Assembly: GCA_020697635.1 (NCBI GenBank)
Contig: JAEHCT010000014.1
Location: forward strand, 1-13,908
Source: Candidatus Bathyarchaeota archaeon
Lineage (GTDB): Archaea; Thermoproteota; Bathyarchaeia; TCS64
Reading direction: 5' to 3'
Length of the DNA stretch: 13,908 nt
The position numbers and the translations under genes are program-made. Shown here piece by piece: positions 1 through 5,881 of this stretch (within the stretch, counting starts at the first letter, position 1; every line of letters starts with the position of its first letter). The notes beneath the pieces are model-generated. The model was not told where the DNA came from. It saw only the letters and a program-made list of their open reading frames with translations, and ran no database searches.

Positions 1-34
1 GTACATAGAATCCTTGGAGACGTATCCGACATGA
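1..34 (+). CDS. 3' tail of an upstream gene, unidentified (partial)
   Basis: The frame beginning at base 2 reads YIESLETYPT and stops at TGA 32-34. That stop overlaps the ATG of the RNase P p30 gene in an ATGA arrangement, which is typical of translationally coupled operon genes. Ten residues are too few to identify the product. In many archaea rnp3 sits in a cluster with genes for other RNase P subunits, ribosomal protein L15e and the proteasome/exosome, so one of these is possible, but that is inference from general gene order only. Confidence 0.45.
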   Translation, partial: YIESLETYPT

Positions 35-708
35 GGCGCTTCATAGACCTCCAGATACTCCCTGTGCCGGGGAAGACGGCTGAGATGATGAGCCACGCCA
101 ACCACCTGGGGTACTCGGCGGTCGGCTGCGGGGGGGACACCCCATCAGACGCTCCCATCGACGTAATATCCAGGCTTGACATCGCGCCTAGAAGCCAGCA
201 GGATCTACAGCGTATGCTCAAGGGGAACAGACGTAGGTACGAGGTGATATCGGTTCTGTGTCTATCCAAGGGCGTAGCCCGCCAGGCGGCCAAGGACTCT
301 CGGGTAGATCTGTTGAGGTTCCCGAGAGACTCTTCGAGGAGGAGGACAGTCTGGTTTAACAGGCAGCAGGCGTCGTTGGCGGGCGAGGGCGGCTGCCACT
401 TCGAGGTGGTGTCTAGTGACTTACTTATCCAGGACCCTGAGAAGCTGGGCTACGTCATCAAGCAGCTGAAAAAGGAGGTCTTGAACGCCCGCAGATACGA
501 AGTGCCCGTGGTGCTCTCCAGTGGAGCCCACTCTGTCTACGGTATGAGGGACCCGAGGTCGCTGGCCGCGTTGATGAGCCTCGTCGGGTTGGGCGAGGAG
601 GAGTCGCTGGATCTAGTATCAGTGAACCCGTCGAACCTGGTCGAAAGAAACCGTGATAAGCTCTCCGCGTCATATGTTTCACCTGGAGTCCGGGTGATGG
701 ATTCTTGA
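31..708 (+). CDS. rnp3: Ribonuclease P protein component 3 (archaeal p30)
   Basis: Protein subunit of archaeal RNase P, which removes the 5' leader of precursor tRNAs in the cytoplasm. The 225-residue length fits the p30 family, which folds as a TIM barrel of the PHP type. Recognisable parts are the N-terminal strand MRRFIDLQILPV, which corresponds to the usual DLHxHP start, and a C-terminal block at about residues 160-210 with VVLSSGAHSVYGMRDPRS followed by SVNPSNLVERNRDK. p30 proteins have lost the PHP catalytic metal site, and the Q at residue 8 where PHP enzymes have H fits that. The ATG at 31 is chosen because the family starts just before this first strand. It overlaps the preceding stop (ATGA), with a GGAG at 15-18 upstream. 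The next gene starts at a TTG overlapping this stop. Confidence 0.9.
   Translation: MRRFIDLQILPVPGKTAEMMSHANHLGYSAVGCGGDTPSDAPIDVISRLDIAPRSQQDLQRMLKGNRRRYEVISVLCLSKGVARQAAKDSRVDLLRFPRDSSRRRTVWFNRQQASLAGEGGCHFEVVSSDLLIQDPEKLGYVIKQLKKEVLNARRYEVPVVLSSGAHSVYGMRDPRSLAALMSLVGLGEEESLDLVSVNPSNLVERNRDKLSASYVSPGVRVMDS
693..698 (+). promoter_or_regulatory. Ribosome binding site of the MBL-fold gene
   Basis: GGTGAT inside the end of rnp3 matches the archaeal anti-Shine-Dalgarno sequence. It sits six bases ahead of TTG 705, which supports that start codon over internal ATGs and fits an operon-internal gene. Confidence 0.6.
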
Positions 709-1430
709 CCGAGAAGGCGAAGATAGACATTCTGGTTCACTGTTTCTACCACAGAGTGGGTCTTCACAGGGGGCACCCAGTGCTGAGCGTCAGGTGGCCC
801 GTCACGTCGATGCCTCAGGAGACGGTGAACGAGGTTTATGGAGGCAAGGTCTTCAGCCTCGGGAGCACCAACACCGTGCTCATAAGGGACGGAGACCTGA
901 ACATGGTCCACGACCCAGGGATACTGCAGCTGGGCAGGTACGGCACCCTCAGGATGAGGCTGGAGGAGTTCGGGATGAAGCCAGACGATGTAGACGTCGT
1001 GATCAACAGCCACTGCCACTACGACCACATAGAGGCTAACTATATGTTCAAGGGCAAGCCGCTCTACGTCCACGAGGAGGAGGTGAAGTTCTGCGACAGG
1101 CTGTACTGGCCCGAGTTCACGGAGGCCTTCATGGGCATCATGGACGTGAAGAGCTTCAAGGGCGACGCCAGGGTCTCCGAAAACGTGAAGATCATCGAGA
1201 CGGTGGGTCACACCCCGGGGAGCGTCACGACCCTAGTGGACACGGAGGACGGGCTAGTCGCTCTTGTTGGGGACGCCGCCATAGTCAAGGAGGACCTTCT
1301 GGAGCTGAGGCCGCCGAGCGTGGTCACGAAGAATCTTGAGGCCGACGTCGCCGTAGCCAGTCTGAGGAAGATCAGGGATCTAGACCCCGTCTTGGTGGTG
1401 CCCGGTCACGACGCGCCTTTCTCTCCATAA
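705..1430 (+). CDS. Metallo-beta-lactamase-fold metallohydrolase
   Basis: A 241-residue hydrolase with the complete set of MBL-fold metal ligands: the HxHxDH motif as SHCHYDH (H103, H105, D107, H108), H169 in VGHTPGS, D190 in VGDAAI and H235 in VPGHDAPF. This is the ligand set for a binuclear metal centre in glyoxalase-II-like and lactonase-like enzymes. The overall size, and the strand-rich first 45 residues before GGKVFSLGSTNTVLI, resemble the N-acyl-homoserine-lactonase and MBLAC1-like branches, but substrate cannot be read from sequence. It lacks the beta-CASP domain of RNA-processing MBL enzymes, so a role in RNA metabolism is not implied by its neighbour rnp3. Start TTG 705 overlaps the rnp3 stop (TTGA) and has a GGTGAT six bases upstream; a shorter protein from ATG 810 would lose the first strands. 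Predicted soluble, with no signal peptide. Confidence 0.85.
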   Translation: MTEKAKIDILVHCFYHRVGLHRGHPVLSVRWPVTSMPQETVNEVYGGKVFSLGSTNTVLIRDGDLNMVHDPGILQLGRYGTLRMRLEEFGMKPDDVDVVINSHCHYDHIEANYMFKGKPLYVHEEEVKFCDRLYWPEFTEAFMGIMDVKSFKGDARVSENVKIIETVGHTPGSVTTLVDTEDGLVALVGDAAIVKEDLLELRPPSVVTKNLEADVAVASLRKIRDLDPVLVVPGHDAPFSP

Positions 1431-1432
1431 GG

Positions 1433-1441
1433 TTTAAAATA
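1433..1441 (+). promoter_or_regulatory. TATA box of the eS30 gene
   Basis: TTTAAAATA directly after the MBL gene stop (1428-1430). Archaeal TATA boxes lie about 25 bases before the transcription start, which puts the start near 1462 and leaves a leader of about a dozen bases before TTG 1474. No other good TATA element lies between the two genes. Confidence 0.6.
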
Positions 1442-1473
1442 GTCTATCCTGCAAGGGTTGGCAGTGAATAGAT

Positions 1474-1638
1474 TTGCCGACGCATGGCTCTCTTACTAAA
1501 GCAGGAAAGGTTAGGGCTCAGACTCCTAAGATCGATGGCATCGATAGGAAGAGTCTCATCCCCAAGAGAAGGAACAGATCTAACTATAAGAAGCGGATTC
1601 TCAACGTCAGGGAAGATCGCTTTAGAAGAAGACGTTAG
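1474..1638 (+). CDS. rps30e: Small ribosomal subunit protein eS30
   Basis: A 54-residue, very basic protein that begins MPTHGSLTKAGKVRAQTPK and ends in an Arg-rich tail (DRFRRRR). This is the signature of eS30, a component of the 30S subunit; the family start MPxHGSLTKAGKVRxQTPK is nearly invariant. The middle holds IPKRRNRSNYKKRIL, matching the basic RxRNRxxYxKR segment. Start is TTG 1474: an in-frame TGA at 1465-1467 leaves no other usual start before the conserved PTHGS. Archaeal eS30 is a stand-alone gene, unlike the ubiquitin-like fusion of eukaryotes. Its known distribution (TACK and Asgard archaea, not euryarchaea) is a useful lineage clue. It has its own TATA box and a T-rich end, so it is probably transcribed alone. 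The ATG at 1484 lies in a different frame and its 62-residue reading is not a gene. Confidence 0.93.
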   Translation: MPTHGSLTKAGKVRAQTPKIDGIDRKSLIPKRRNRSNYKKRILNVREDRFRRRR

Positions 1639-1642
1639 AGCC

Positions 1643-1650
1643 TATTTTTC
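1643..1650 (+). terminator. T-rich terminator after eS30
   Basis: TATTTTTC begins five bases after the eS30 stop. Archaeal transcription ends at short U-rich tracts without needing a hairpin. This is the only T run directly behind the gene. Confidence 0.45.
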
Positions 1651-1740
1651 AACGCCTTCACGAATGTGCTGAACCAAGATATGGTCATCAGGTACCTGAA
1701 TAACAGTAGGCCTATTGATGCAATTATACCAAGGTAGTCC

Positions 1741-1766
1741 AGTCCTTTTATCTAGTTGAAAGGGCT
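1741..1766 (-). terminator. Hairpin over the stop codon of the 72-residue gene
   Basis: AGTCCTTTT (1741-1749) can pair with GAAAGGGCT (1758-1766) as nine pairs including two G-U, around an eight-base loop. The loop contains the minus-strand TAG stop at 1754-1752. It may mark the 3' end of the minus-strand transcript; pairing is read by eye and no energy was computed. Confidence 0.35.
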
Positions 1767-1970
1767 TCCGGTGGGTCCCGTGGATGTCTCCGGGGGCTCT
1801 TTGAGGTACTCGCTGGGCGGGTAGGAGGCGTTGGTCACCTGGGCGCTGTACGTGTAGATCGTGATGATGAGGGCTAGCGAAGTGACTAGGCCGATGGATA
1901 GCCTCCAGTTTGCGTTCGAAGACGCCTTGATGAGGCGCATGTATGTCTGCTGTATGCCCATTACTTTCAT
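1752..1970 (-). CDS. Small single-pass membrane protein, function unknown
   Basis: A 72-residue protein with a basic N-terminal segment (about residues 1-23), one strongly hydrophobic stretch at about 24-43 (LSIGLVTSLALIITIYTYSA), and a polar tail rich in Pro, Ser, Thr and Glu (PPSEYLKEPPETSTGPTG). The positive-inside rule puts the N terminus in the cytoplasm and the tail outside, where N47-A-S could be an N-glycosylation sequon. I do not recognise the family. Start is either ATG 1970 or ATG 1961 (MGIQQTY): a TTTATTTAA box upstream fits a leaderless transcript from 1961, and a TTTTTAA farther up fits 1970. A 138-residue reading of the same strand in another frame (1642-2058) is rich in His, Pro and Gln and looks like a shadow. 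The hydrophobic pattern makes the 72-residue frame the likelier gene. Confidence 0.6.
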   Translation of the reverse strand: MKVMGIQQTYMRLIKASSNANWRLSIGLVTSLALIITIYTYSAQVTNASYPPSEYLKEPPETSTGPTGSPFN

Positions 1971-2001
1971 TTAGGCTTAAATAAATGGGGTTAAAAACAT
2001 G
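1971..2001 (-). promoter_or_regulatory. Promoter region of the 72-residue membrane protein
   Basis: On the minus strand two AT-rich boxes, TTTTTAA and TTTATTTAA, lie about 20-27 and 8-16 bases ahead of ATG 1970. The second is about 25 bases ahead of the alternative ATG 1961. Which one is used decides the start codon. Confidence 0.4.
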
Positions 2002-2057
2002 ATGTACCTCTCTGGCGGTTACATCGTGCATAGTTTTGGAGTCTTCGCGATATCGCA

Positions 2058-2075
2058 CCGATCTTGACGTCGGTC
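2058..2075 (-). terminator. Short inverted repeat after the alpha/beta hydrolase
   Basis: ACCGA (2058-2062) and TCGGT (2071-2075) form a five-pair stem with an eight-base loop. It starts six bases beyond the hydrolase stop, separated from it by TTTTAAG on the minus strand. It is a possible 3'-end element, weak on its own. Confidence 0.25.
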
Positions 2076-2081
2076 TTAAAA

Positions 2082-2843
2082 CTATAGGTGAGAGGAGACC
2101 CAGTCGATGACCGCCTTCTGCAGGGGGATCCTGTGTTCGCTGAACCCGTGGTTGGCGCCCTCTATCTCCACCAGCTTCTTAGGCTCGTTGGCCGCCTCGT
2201 AGAGCCTCCTAATGTCTGACGGCATGGTCACGTTGTCGTTGGTGCCCAAGACCACCATCAGGGGTGCGTGGACCTTCCTCACGGTCTCGATGGGGTTCAG
2301 CCTAGCGGCGGCGACCTTGATATCCTCTCGCAGCTTCTCCTCCGTCCAACCCACCAGTTTACCTTCCGCCATCTTGAGGAAAACGGGTACGATGTTCTCG
2401 AGGTATGGCACCTCAGACCAAGACTTCAAGTCTGAGGCGGGCGCCATGAGGATCCCCGTCTTCAATGACGGATCCATGCTCATGCATTGGGTCAGGGGCA
2501 CCGCCCCCATGCTGTAGGAGACCAGCCCAACTCTGCTGGGGTCGACGCAGTTTAGACCTCGTAGGTACTTGACCGCCGCATCGGTGCTGGGCACCAGGTT
2601 TGTCAGCCTGTACTCTCCTTCGCTTCCCCACGCCCCCATGTAGTAGAAGATGAGGACCACCGCGCCGTTGAGGGCGAGCTCCTCCGCTAGATCCATGTTC
2701 TTGGTGTCGCCGGGGTATCCGTGGCAGACGGCGACCGCGGGGTACAAGGCTTCCTCCCTGGGCCTGTACAGGCGTCCGAGGAGCCTGACGCCGTCACAAG
2801 AGATGACGGTGTCTTCGACGACTATGGCTTCACCCATTTTCAC
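2082..2843 (-). CDS. Alpha/beta hydrolase (dienelactone hydrolase/esterase-like)
   Basis: A 253-residue alpha/beta-hydrolase without signal peptide, so probably cytoplasmic. The oxyanion-hole motif HGYPGD is at 41-46. The nucleophile elbow is S109-Y-S111-M-G113, where the first Gly of the usual GxSxG is Ser. The acid is probably D203 in LGTNDNV and the catalytic His is H232 in GANHGF. YYMGAWGSEGEY at 67-78 matches the 'G.G.S.G' segment of prolyl-oligopeptidase/dienelactone-hydrolase relatives. These place it among serine esterases or peptidases of small molecules; substrate is unknown. Start is GTG 2843 with GGAGAG four bases upstream, or ATG 2837 two codons in. It is divergent from nreA across a 62-base spacer with a TATA element that may serve both directions. 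The 72-residue membrane gene follows on the same strand after about 110 bases, so an operon is uncertain. Confidence 0.85.
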   Translation of the reverse strand: MKMGEAIVVEDTVISCDGVRLLGRLYRPREEALYPAVAVCHGYPGDTKNMDLAEELALNGAVVLIFYYMGAWGSEGEYRLTNLVPSTDAAVKYLRGLNCVDPSRVGLVSYSMGAVPLTQCMSMDPSLKTGILMAPASDLKSWSEVPYLENIVPVFLKMAEGKLVGWTEEKLREDIKVAAARLNPIETVRKVHAPLMVVLGTNDNVTMPSDIRRLYEAANEPKKLVEIEGANHGFSEHRIPLQKAVIDWVSSHL

Positions 2844-2871
2844 TCGTCTCTCCGTTATCGGTGTTACCTAC

Positions 2872-2882
2872 AATATTTTTAA
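2872..2882. promoter_or_regulatory. AT-rich promoter element between hydrolase and nreA
   Basis: AATATTTTTAA lies 24-34 bases ahead of the nreA ATG, giving a leaderless nreA transcript. On the other strand it lies about 30-38 bases ahead of the hydrolase GTG, giving a leader of about ten bases. One box could therefore serve both genes. Confidence 0.55.
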
Positions 2883-2905
2883 CGCTGTCGCCCTAATTCA
2901 GGGCG

Positions 2906-4255
2906 ATGGGGAAGCGCATCACCACCCGGTTCAAGCCCAGGAACGTCTGGGTCCGTGACATGGTTGAGGGTGACCCTTTCGTCGCCTCCTCTCTGGACGT
3001 GACGAAGGGCATGCTGAAGCTTCAGGCTCCTAAACAGAGCCTCTGCAGCGTGTGTAAGGGTGGGAAGATGCTCTGCGGGAAGACGAGCTGCCCCATCATG
3101 GCGCGTCTAGGTGCCTTCTCCAAGATGTTTCAGGGCGTGAAGGGAACCAACATCGACGGAAGCAGCCCCCCCGGCGTCTTCGTCGGCCGATTCGGGTACC
3201 CCTACGTCCAGATCGGGCCCCTCACCCCTACTTTCTACGGCAACACCCAGATCCTTGACTCCCCTGAGCAGTGGTTCGGTAAGAGCATAGACGAGATAAT
3301 CGGCTACAGGAGCCAGCTCATCAGGGGGATGACCCCGGTGAACGTCCGCAAGCCCTGGAAGGCGGGGAGGCTCCTGGATAAGACCCGGGAACTAAGCCTG
3401 GCGGAGCACTACGTCGAGACCGAGATGAAGCTGACGCGTAGACCCACGAAACGGTTCTACATGAACGGCGACGTCCAACCCATAGGGCCCACGGCGCCCA
3501 TGGAGGACGTGGACATAGGTTACATCAGGTGGAACAGGCACATGGAGAAGTGCCACTACGACAGCGACCTCAAGGCGGCTCCGGCCACAGTAAAGCTATT
3601 CGAGGAGGGCCTCCCCGTCAGCAGCATCATGAAGGCCTTCAGCATGGGTAGCTTCGGCGTCGAGAAGAACCGGAGGCTCGTGCCCACCAGGTGGAGCATA
3701 ACGGCCGTGGACGACCTCCTGGGGAAGCACCTGACGAGCAAGATAAAGGGCTACCCCACGGTGAATCAGTACGAGGTATACGAGAGTAACTACATAGGTA
3801 ACCGCTTCGAGATCCTGCTGGTCCCGGATGCTTGGGCCTACGAGGCATACGAGGCGTGGTACCCTAGGACCCTCTGGAACCCCTCAGAGGAGGAGGTGGC
3901 CATCGTTACGGACTGGGAGCCGTATAAAGGCCGCTCGACCTACGCGAGCATGGGAGGCTGCTATTACTCGGGCAAGCTGGCGGTACTGGAGCACCTTGAG
4001 AGGGAGAGGAGGCAAGCTAAGGTGTTCATCTTCAGGGAAGCGTACCCCGACTACATACTGCCTGTTGGTGTATGGCAGGTCCGCGAGAACTGCAGGAACG
4101 CCATGAGGCAGCCGTCCAAGGTGTTCGACACTTTCCAGTCTGCGATAGACAACATCATGGGGAGACTCAGCATCCCGTTGGAGAAGTGGATGGAGTCGGG
4201 GCCCCTCCTGCGGCACACGATGACTCAGAGGAAGCTCACAGACTTCTTCCATTGA
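2906..4255 (+). CDS. nreA: DNA repair protein NreA
   Basis: Archaeal DNA-repair factor NreA, 449 residues, a usual length. The N-terminal zinc-binding cysteines are CSVC (C47, C50) and C57, C62 in LCGKTSC, directly followed by the family segment at about 85-125 (SSPPGVFVGRFGYPYVQIGPL). The last nine residues, QRKLTDFFH (Q441, L444, F447, F448), form a canonical PCNA-interacting PIP box. In haloarchaea NreA acts with the PCNA clamp in repair of DNA crosslinking damage; the same role here is inferred. ATG 2906 is supported by a TATA element 24-34 bases upstream, and MGKRITTRFKPRNVWVRD is typical of the N terminus. The gene is monocistronic by spacing: pheS begins about 90 bases later behind its own TATA box. 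No truncation or missing ligand is seen. Confidence 0.93.
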   Translation: MGKRITTRFKPRNVWVRDMVEGDPFVASSLDVTKGMLKLQAPKQSLCSVCKGGKMLCGKTSCPIMARLGAFSKMFQGVKGTNIDGSSPPGVFVGRFGYPYVQIGPLTPTFYGNTQILDSPEQWFGKSIDEIIGYRSQLIRGMTPVNVRKPWKAGRLLDKTRELSLAEHYVETEMKLTRRPTKRFYMNGDVQPIGPTAPMEDVDIGYIRWNRHMEKCHYDSDLKAAPATVKLFEEGLPVSSIMKAFSMGSFGVEKNRRLVPTRWSITAVDDLLGKHLTSKIKGYPTVNQYEVYESNYIGNRFEILLVPDAWAYEAYEAWYPRTLWNPSEEEVAIVTDWEPYKGRSTYASMGGCYYSGKLAVLEHLERERRQAKVFIFREAYPDYILPVGVWQVRENCRNAMRQPSKVFDTFQSAIDNIMGRLSIPLEKWMESGPLLRHTMTQRKLTDFFH

Positions 4256-4302
4256 GTCGTAAACCACGTATTTTCGTAGGCAGCGGCGTCTGTCCATATG
4301 AA

Positions 4303-4312
4303 CTTTTAAAAC
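4303..4312 (+). promoter_or_regulatory. TATA box of the pheST operon
   Basis: CTTTTAAAAC, about 45 bases after the nreA stop, predicts transcription from near 4331. That leaves a leader of some 10-18 bases before GTG 4340 or ATG 4349. Confidence 0.6.
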
Positions 4313-4348
4313 CGTCGCCATGCCCCTTATGTTAGGTTAGTGAGACCC

Positions 4349-5875
4349 ATGAACCCTAGAGAGGTAGCCGAGCGGCTACATGAGAACGAGAGGAAGGTGC
4401 TCCAGGCGCTGAGCGGCGGGGGCACCGCTACCACAGAGGAACTGAGCCGGCTCACGAGGCTGGCGAGGGACGCCGTGGAGAAGGCGTCCGACTGGGCCGC
4501 GACGAAAGGCGTAGTCTCGTTTAAGGAGGAGGTCTCACAATTCTTTAGTCTCACAGACGAGGGAAGCGTCTACGCGGATAGCGGCTTACCCGAGCAGAAC
4601 CTCAGGAAGCTGCTGGTCCACGGACCCCATGAGATAGCGAAGCTTAAGCAGACATTCCAGAACCTTAACATCGCACTGGCGTGGATGCGGCGCAACGGGT
4701 GGGCGGACATCCAGAATGGCGTCATCCAGCTCACCGAGGAAGGAAAGATAGTCGGCGACTCCTCTGTGGAGCAAGTTCTGAGAGCCCTGAACAAGCCCAC
4801 GCCCCAGAGTGGAGAGGCGTTCACCGAAGACGAGATGACAGTCTTGGAACAGCTGGTTAAACGGAAGCTTGTTACTAAGCAAGAGGAGACGGAGCGTTCC
4901 GTCGCCATCACGGACTTCGGTAGGCAGGTTCTGCCTGAGCTGGAGTCAGCGAAGTCGGCGAACGTGATCACTCAGCTGACTCCGGAGATGCTTGTGAACA
5001 AGTCGTGGAGGGAGGCGTCGTTCCAGAGGTACGACGTGACACTACCCGCACCGAGCCTCAACCCCGGGAAACGTCACTTCATCAGCCAAGTAATCGACTA
5101 TATCAGACGGTTCTGGGTGGAGCTGGGCTTCAAGGAGATGAAGGGCGAGTACCTTGAACTCAGCTTCTGGAACTTCGACGCCCTCTACCAGCCCCAAGAC
5201 CACCCCGCGAGGGATCTGGCCGACACGTTCTACATGAAGACGCCGCACAGCGGGCACCTGCCCGACTCGAAGATGATGGAGCAGGTGAAGGAGACTCACG
5301 AGAACGGGTGGACAACCGGGAGCCTCGGGTGGCGGTACAGTTGGGACCCAGAGGTCGCCGCCCGAAACTGTCTCAGAACCCACACCACGAGCCTGAGCGT
5401 CAACCAGATAGCTAAGCTCACGCCGGACGATCTACCCGCCAAGTTCTTCAGCTGCGGCAGGGTGTTCAGGAACGAGACCATCGACTGGAACCACCTCGCC
5501 GAGTTCTACCAGACGGACGGGATCGTCATCGGGGAGGGGGTGACGTTCCGCAACATGAAGGGCTACCTTAAGGCCTACATGGAGGGACTCGGAGTTGAGA
5601 AGTTCAGGTTCCGGCCCGGCTACTTTCCTTACACCGAGATGAGCATGGAGGCCGAGGTCTGGATAGAGGAACGCGGCGAGTGGATGGAGCTATTCGGCGC
5701 GGGCATGTTCAGGCCAGAGGTGGTCAAGCCCCTCATCGGCATAGACGTCCCGGTGCTGGCTTGGGGCCCCGGGTTCGACAGGCTCGTCATGCAGAGCTAC
5801 AAGGTTAACACCATCAAGGAGCTGTACACCAACGACGTCGGCCTGCTCAGACGGGCCAAGCTGTGGATGGAGTGA
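4349..5875 (+). CDS. pheS: Phenylalanine--tRNA ligase alpha subunit
   Basis: Catalytic subunit of the (alpha-beta)2 class II phenylalanyl-tRNA synthetase, which charges tRNA-Phe. From ATG 4349 the protein is 508 residues, the long archaeal/eukaryal form. Residues 1 to about 200 hold winged-helix-like repeats (HENERKVLQAL, then TEDEMTVLEQL). The catalytic domain runs from about 240. Motif 1 is around HFISQVIDYIRRFW. Motif 2 is FSCGRVFRNE at 367-376, with R374 and E376 in the ATP/Phe site, continuing into HLAEFYQTDG. Motif 3 is AWGPGFDRL at 471-479, with R478. Start could also be in-frame GTG 4340, three codons earlier; both lie behind the same TATA box. pheT follows after six bases with a Shine-Dalgarno overlapping this stop, so the two subunits are made from one transcript. 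Confidence 0.95.
   Translation: MNPREVAERLHENERKVLQALSGGGTATTEELSRLTRLARDAVEKASDWAATKGVVSFKEEVSQFFSLTDEGSVYADSGLPEQNLRKLLVHGPHEIAKLKQTFQNLNIALAWMRRNGWADIQNGVIQLTEEGKIVGDSSVEQVLRALNKPTPQSGEAFTEDEMTVLEQLVKRKLVTKQEETERSVAITDFGRQVLPELESAKSANVITQLTPEMLVNKSWREASFQRYDVTLPAPSLNPGKRHFISQVIDYIRRFWVELGFKEMKGEYLELSFWNFDALYQPQDHPARDLADTFYMKTPHSGHLPDSKMMEQVKETHENGWTTGSLGWRYSWDPEVAARNCLRTHTTSLSVNQIAKLTPDDLPAKFFSCGRVFRNETIDWNHLAEFYQTDGIVIGEGVTFRNMKGYLKAYMEGLGVEKFRFRPGYFPYTEMSMEAEVWIEERGEWMELFGAGMFRPEVVKPLIGIDVPVLAWGPGFDRLVMQSYKVNTIKELYTNDVGLLRRAKLWME
5869..5875 (+). promoter_or_regulatory. Ribosome binding site of pheT
   Basis: GGAGTGA overlaps the pheS stop codon and lies six bases ahead of ATG 5882. It is a near match to the archaeal GGAGGTGA consensus and indicates translational coupling of the two synthetase subunits. 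Confidence 0.65.
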
Positions 5876-5881
5876 TGAGAG

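Noticed and set aside
537..1211. 224-residue minus-strand reading opposite rnp3 and the MBL gene
   Set aside because: Antisense shadow of two recognised plus-strand genes, rich in His, Val and Asp, with no recognisable motif.
1484..1672. 62-residue plus-strand reading from ATG 1484
   Set aside because: It is a +1 shadow of the eS30 gene; the eS30 frame gives a near-invariant family signature and this one gives none.
2046..2055. GCGATATCGC palindrome as an operator
   Set aside because: It is a lone ten-base palindrome between gene ends with no promoter next to it; chance is the simplest explanation.
1642..2058. 138-residue minus-strand reading
   Set aside because: Its His/Pro/Gln/Arg-rich composition with no domain is typical of an off-frame reading; it overlaps the hydrophobic 72-residue frame, which looks like the real gene.
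1985..2075. Possible C/D-box guide RNA
   Set aside because: A TGATGTA resembles a C box, but no proper D box (CTGA) or C'/D' pair at suitable spacing was found on either strand.
3884..4321. 145-residue minus-strand reading opposite nreA
   Set aside because: Antisense to a confidently identified gene, with no domain and no upstream promoter-like sequence.
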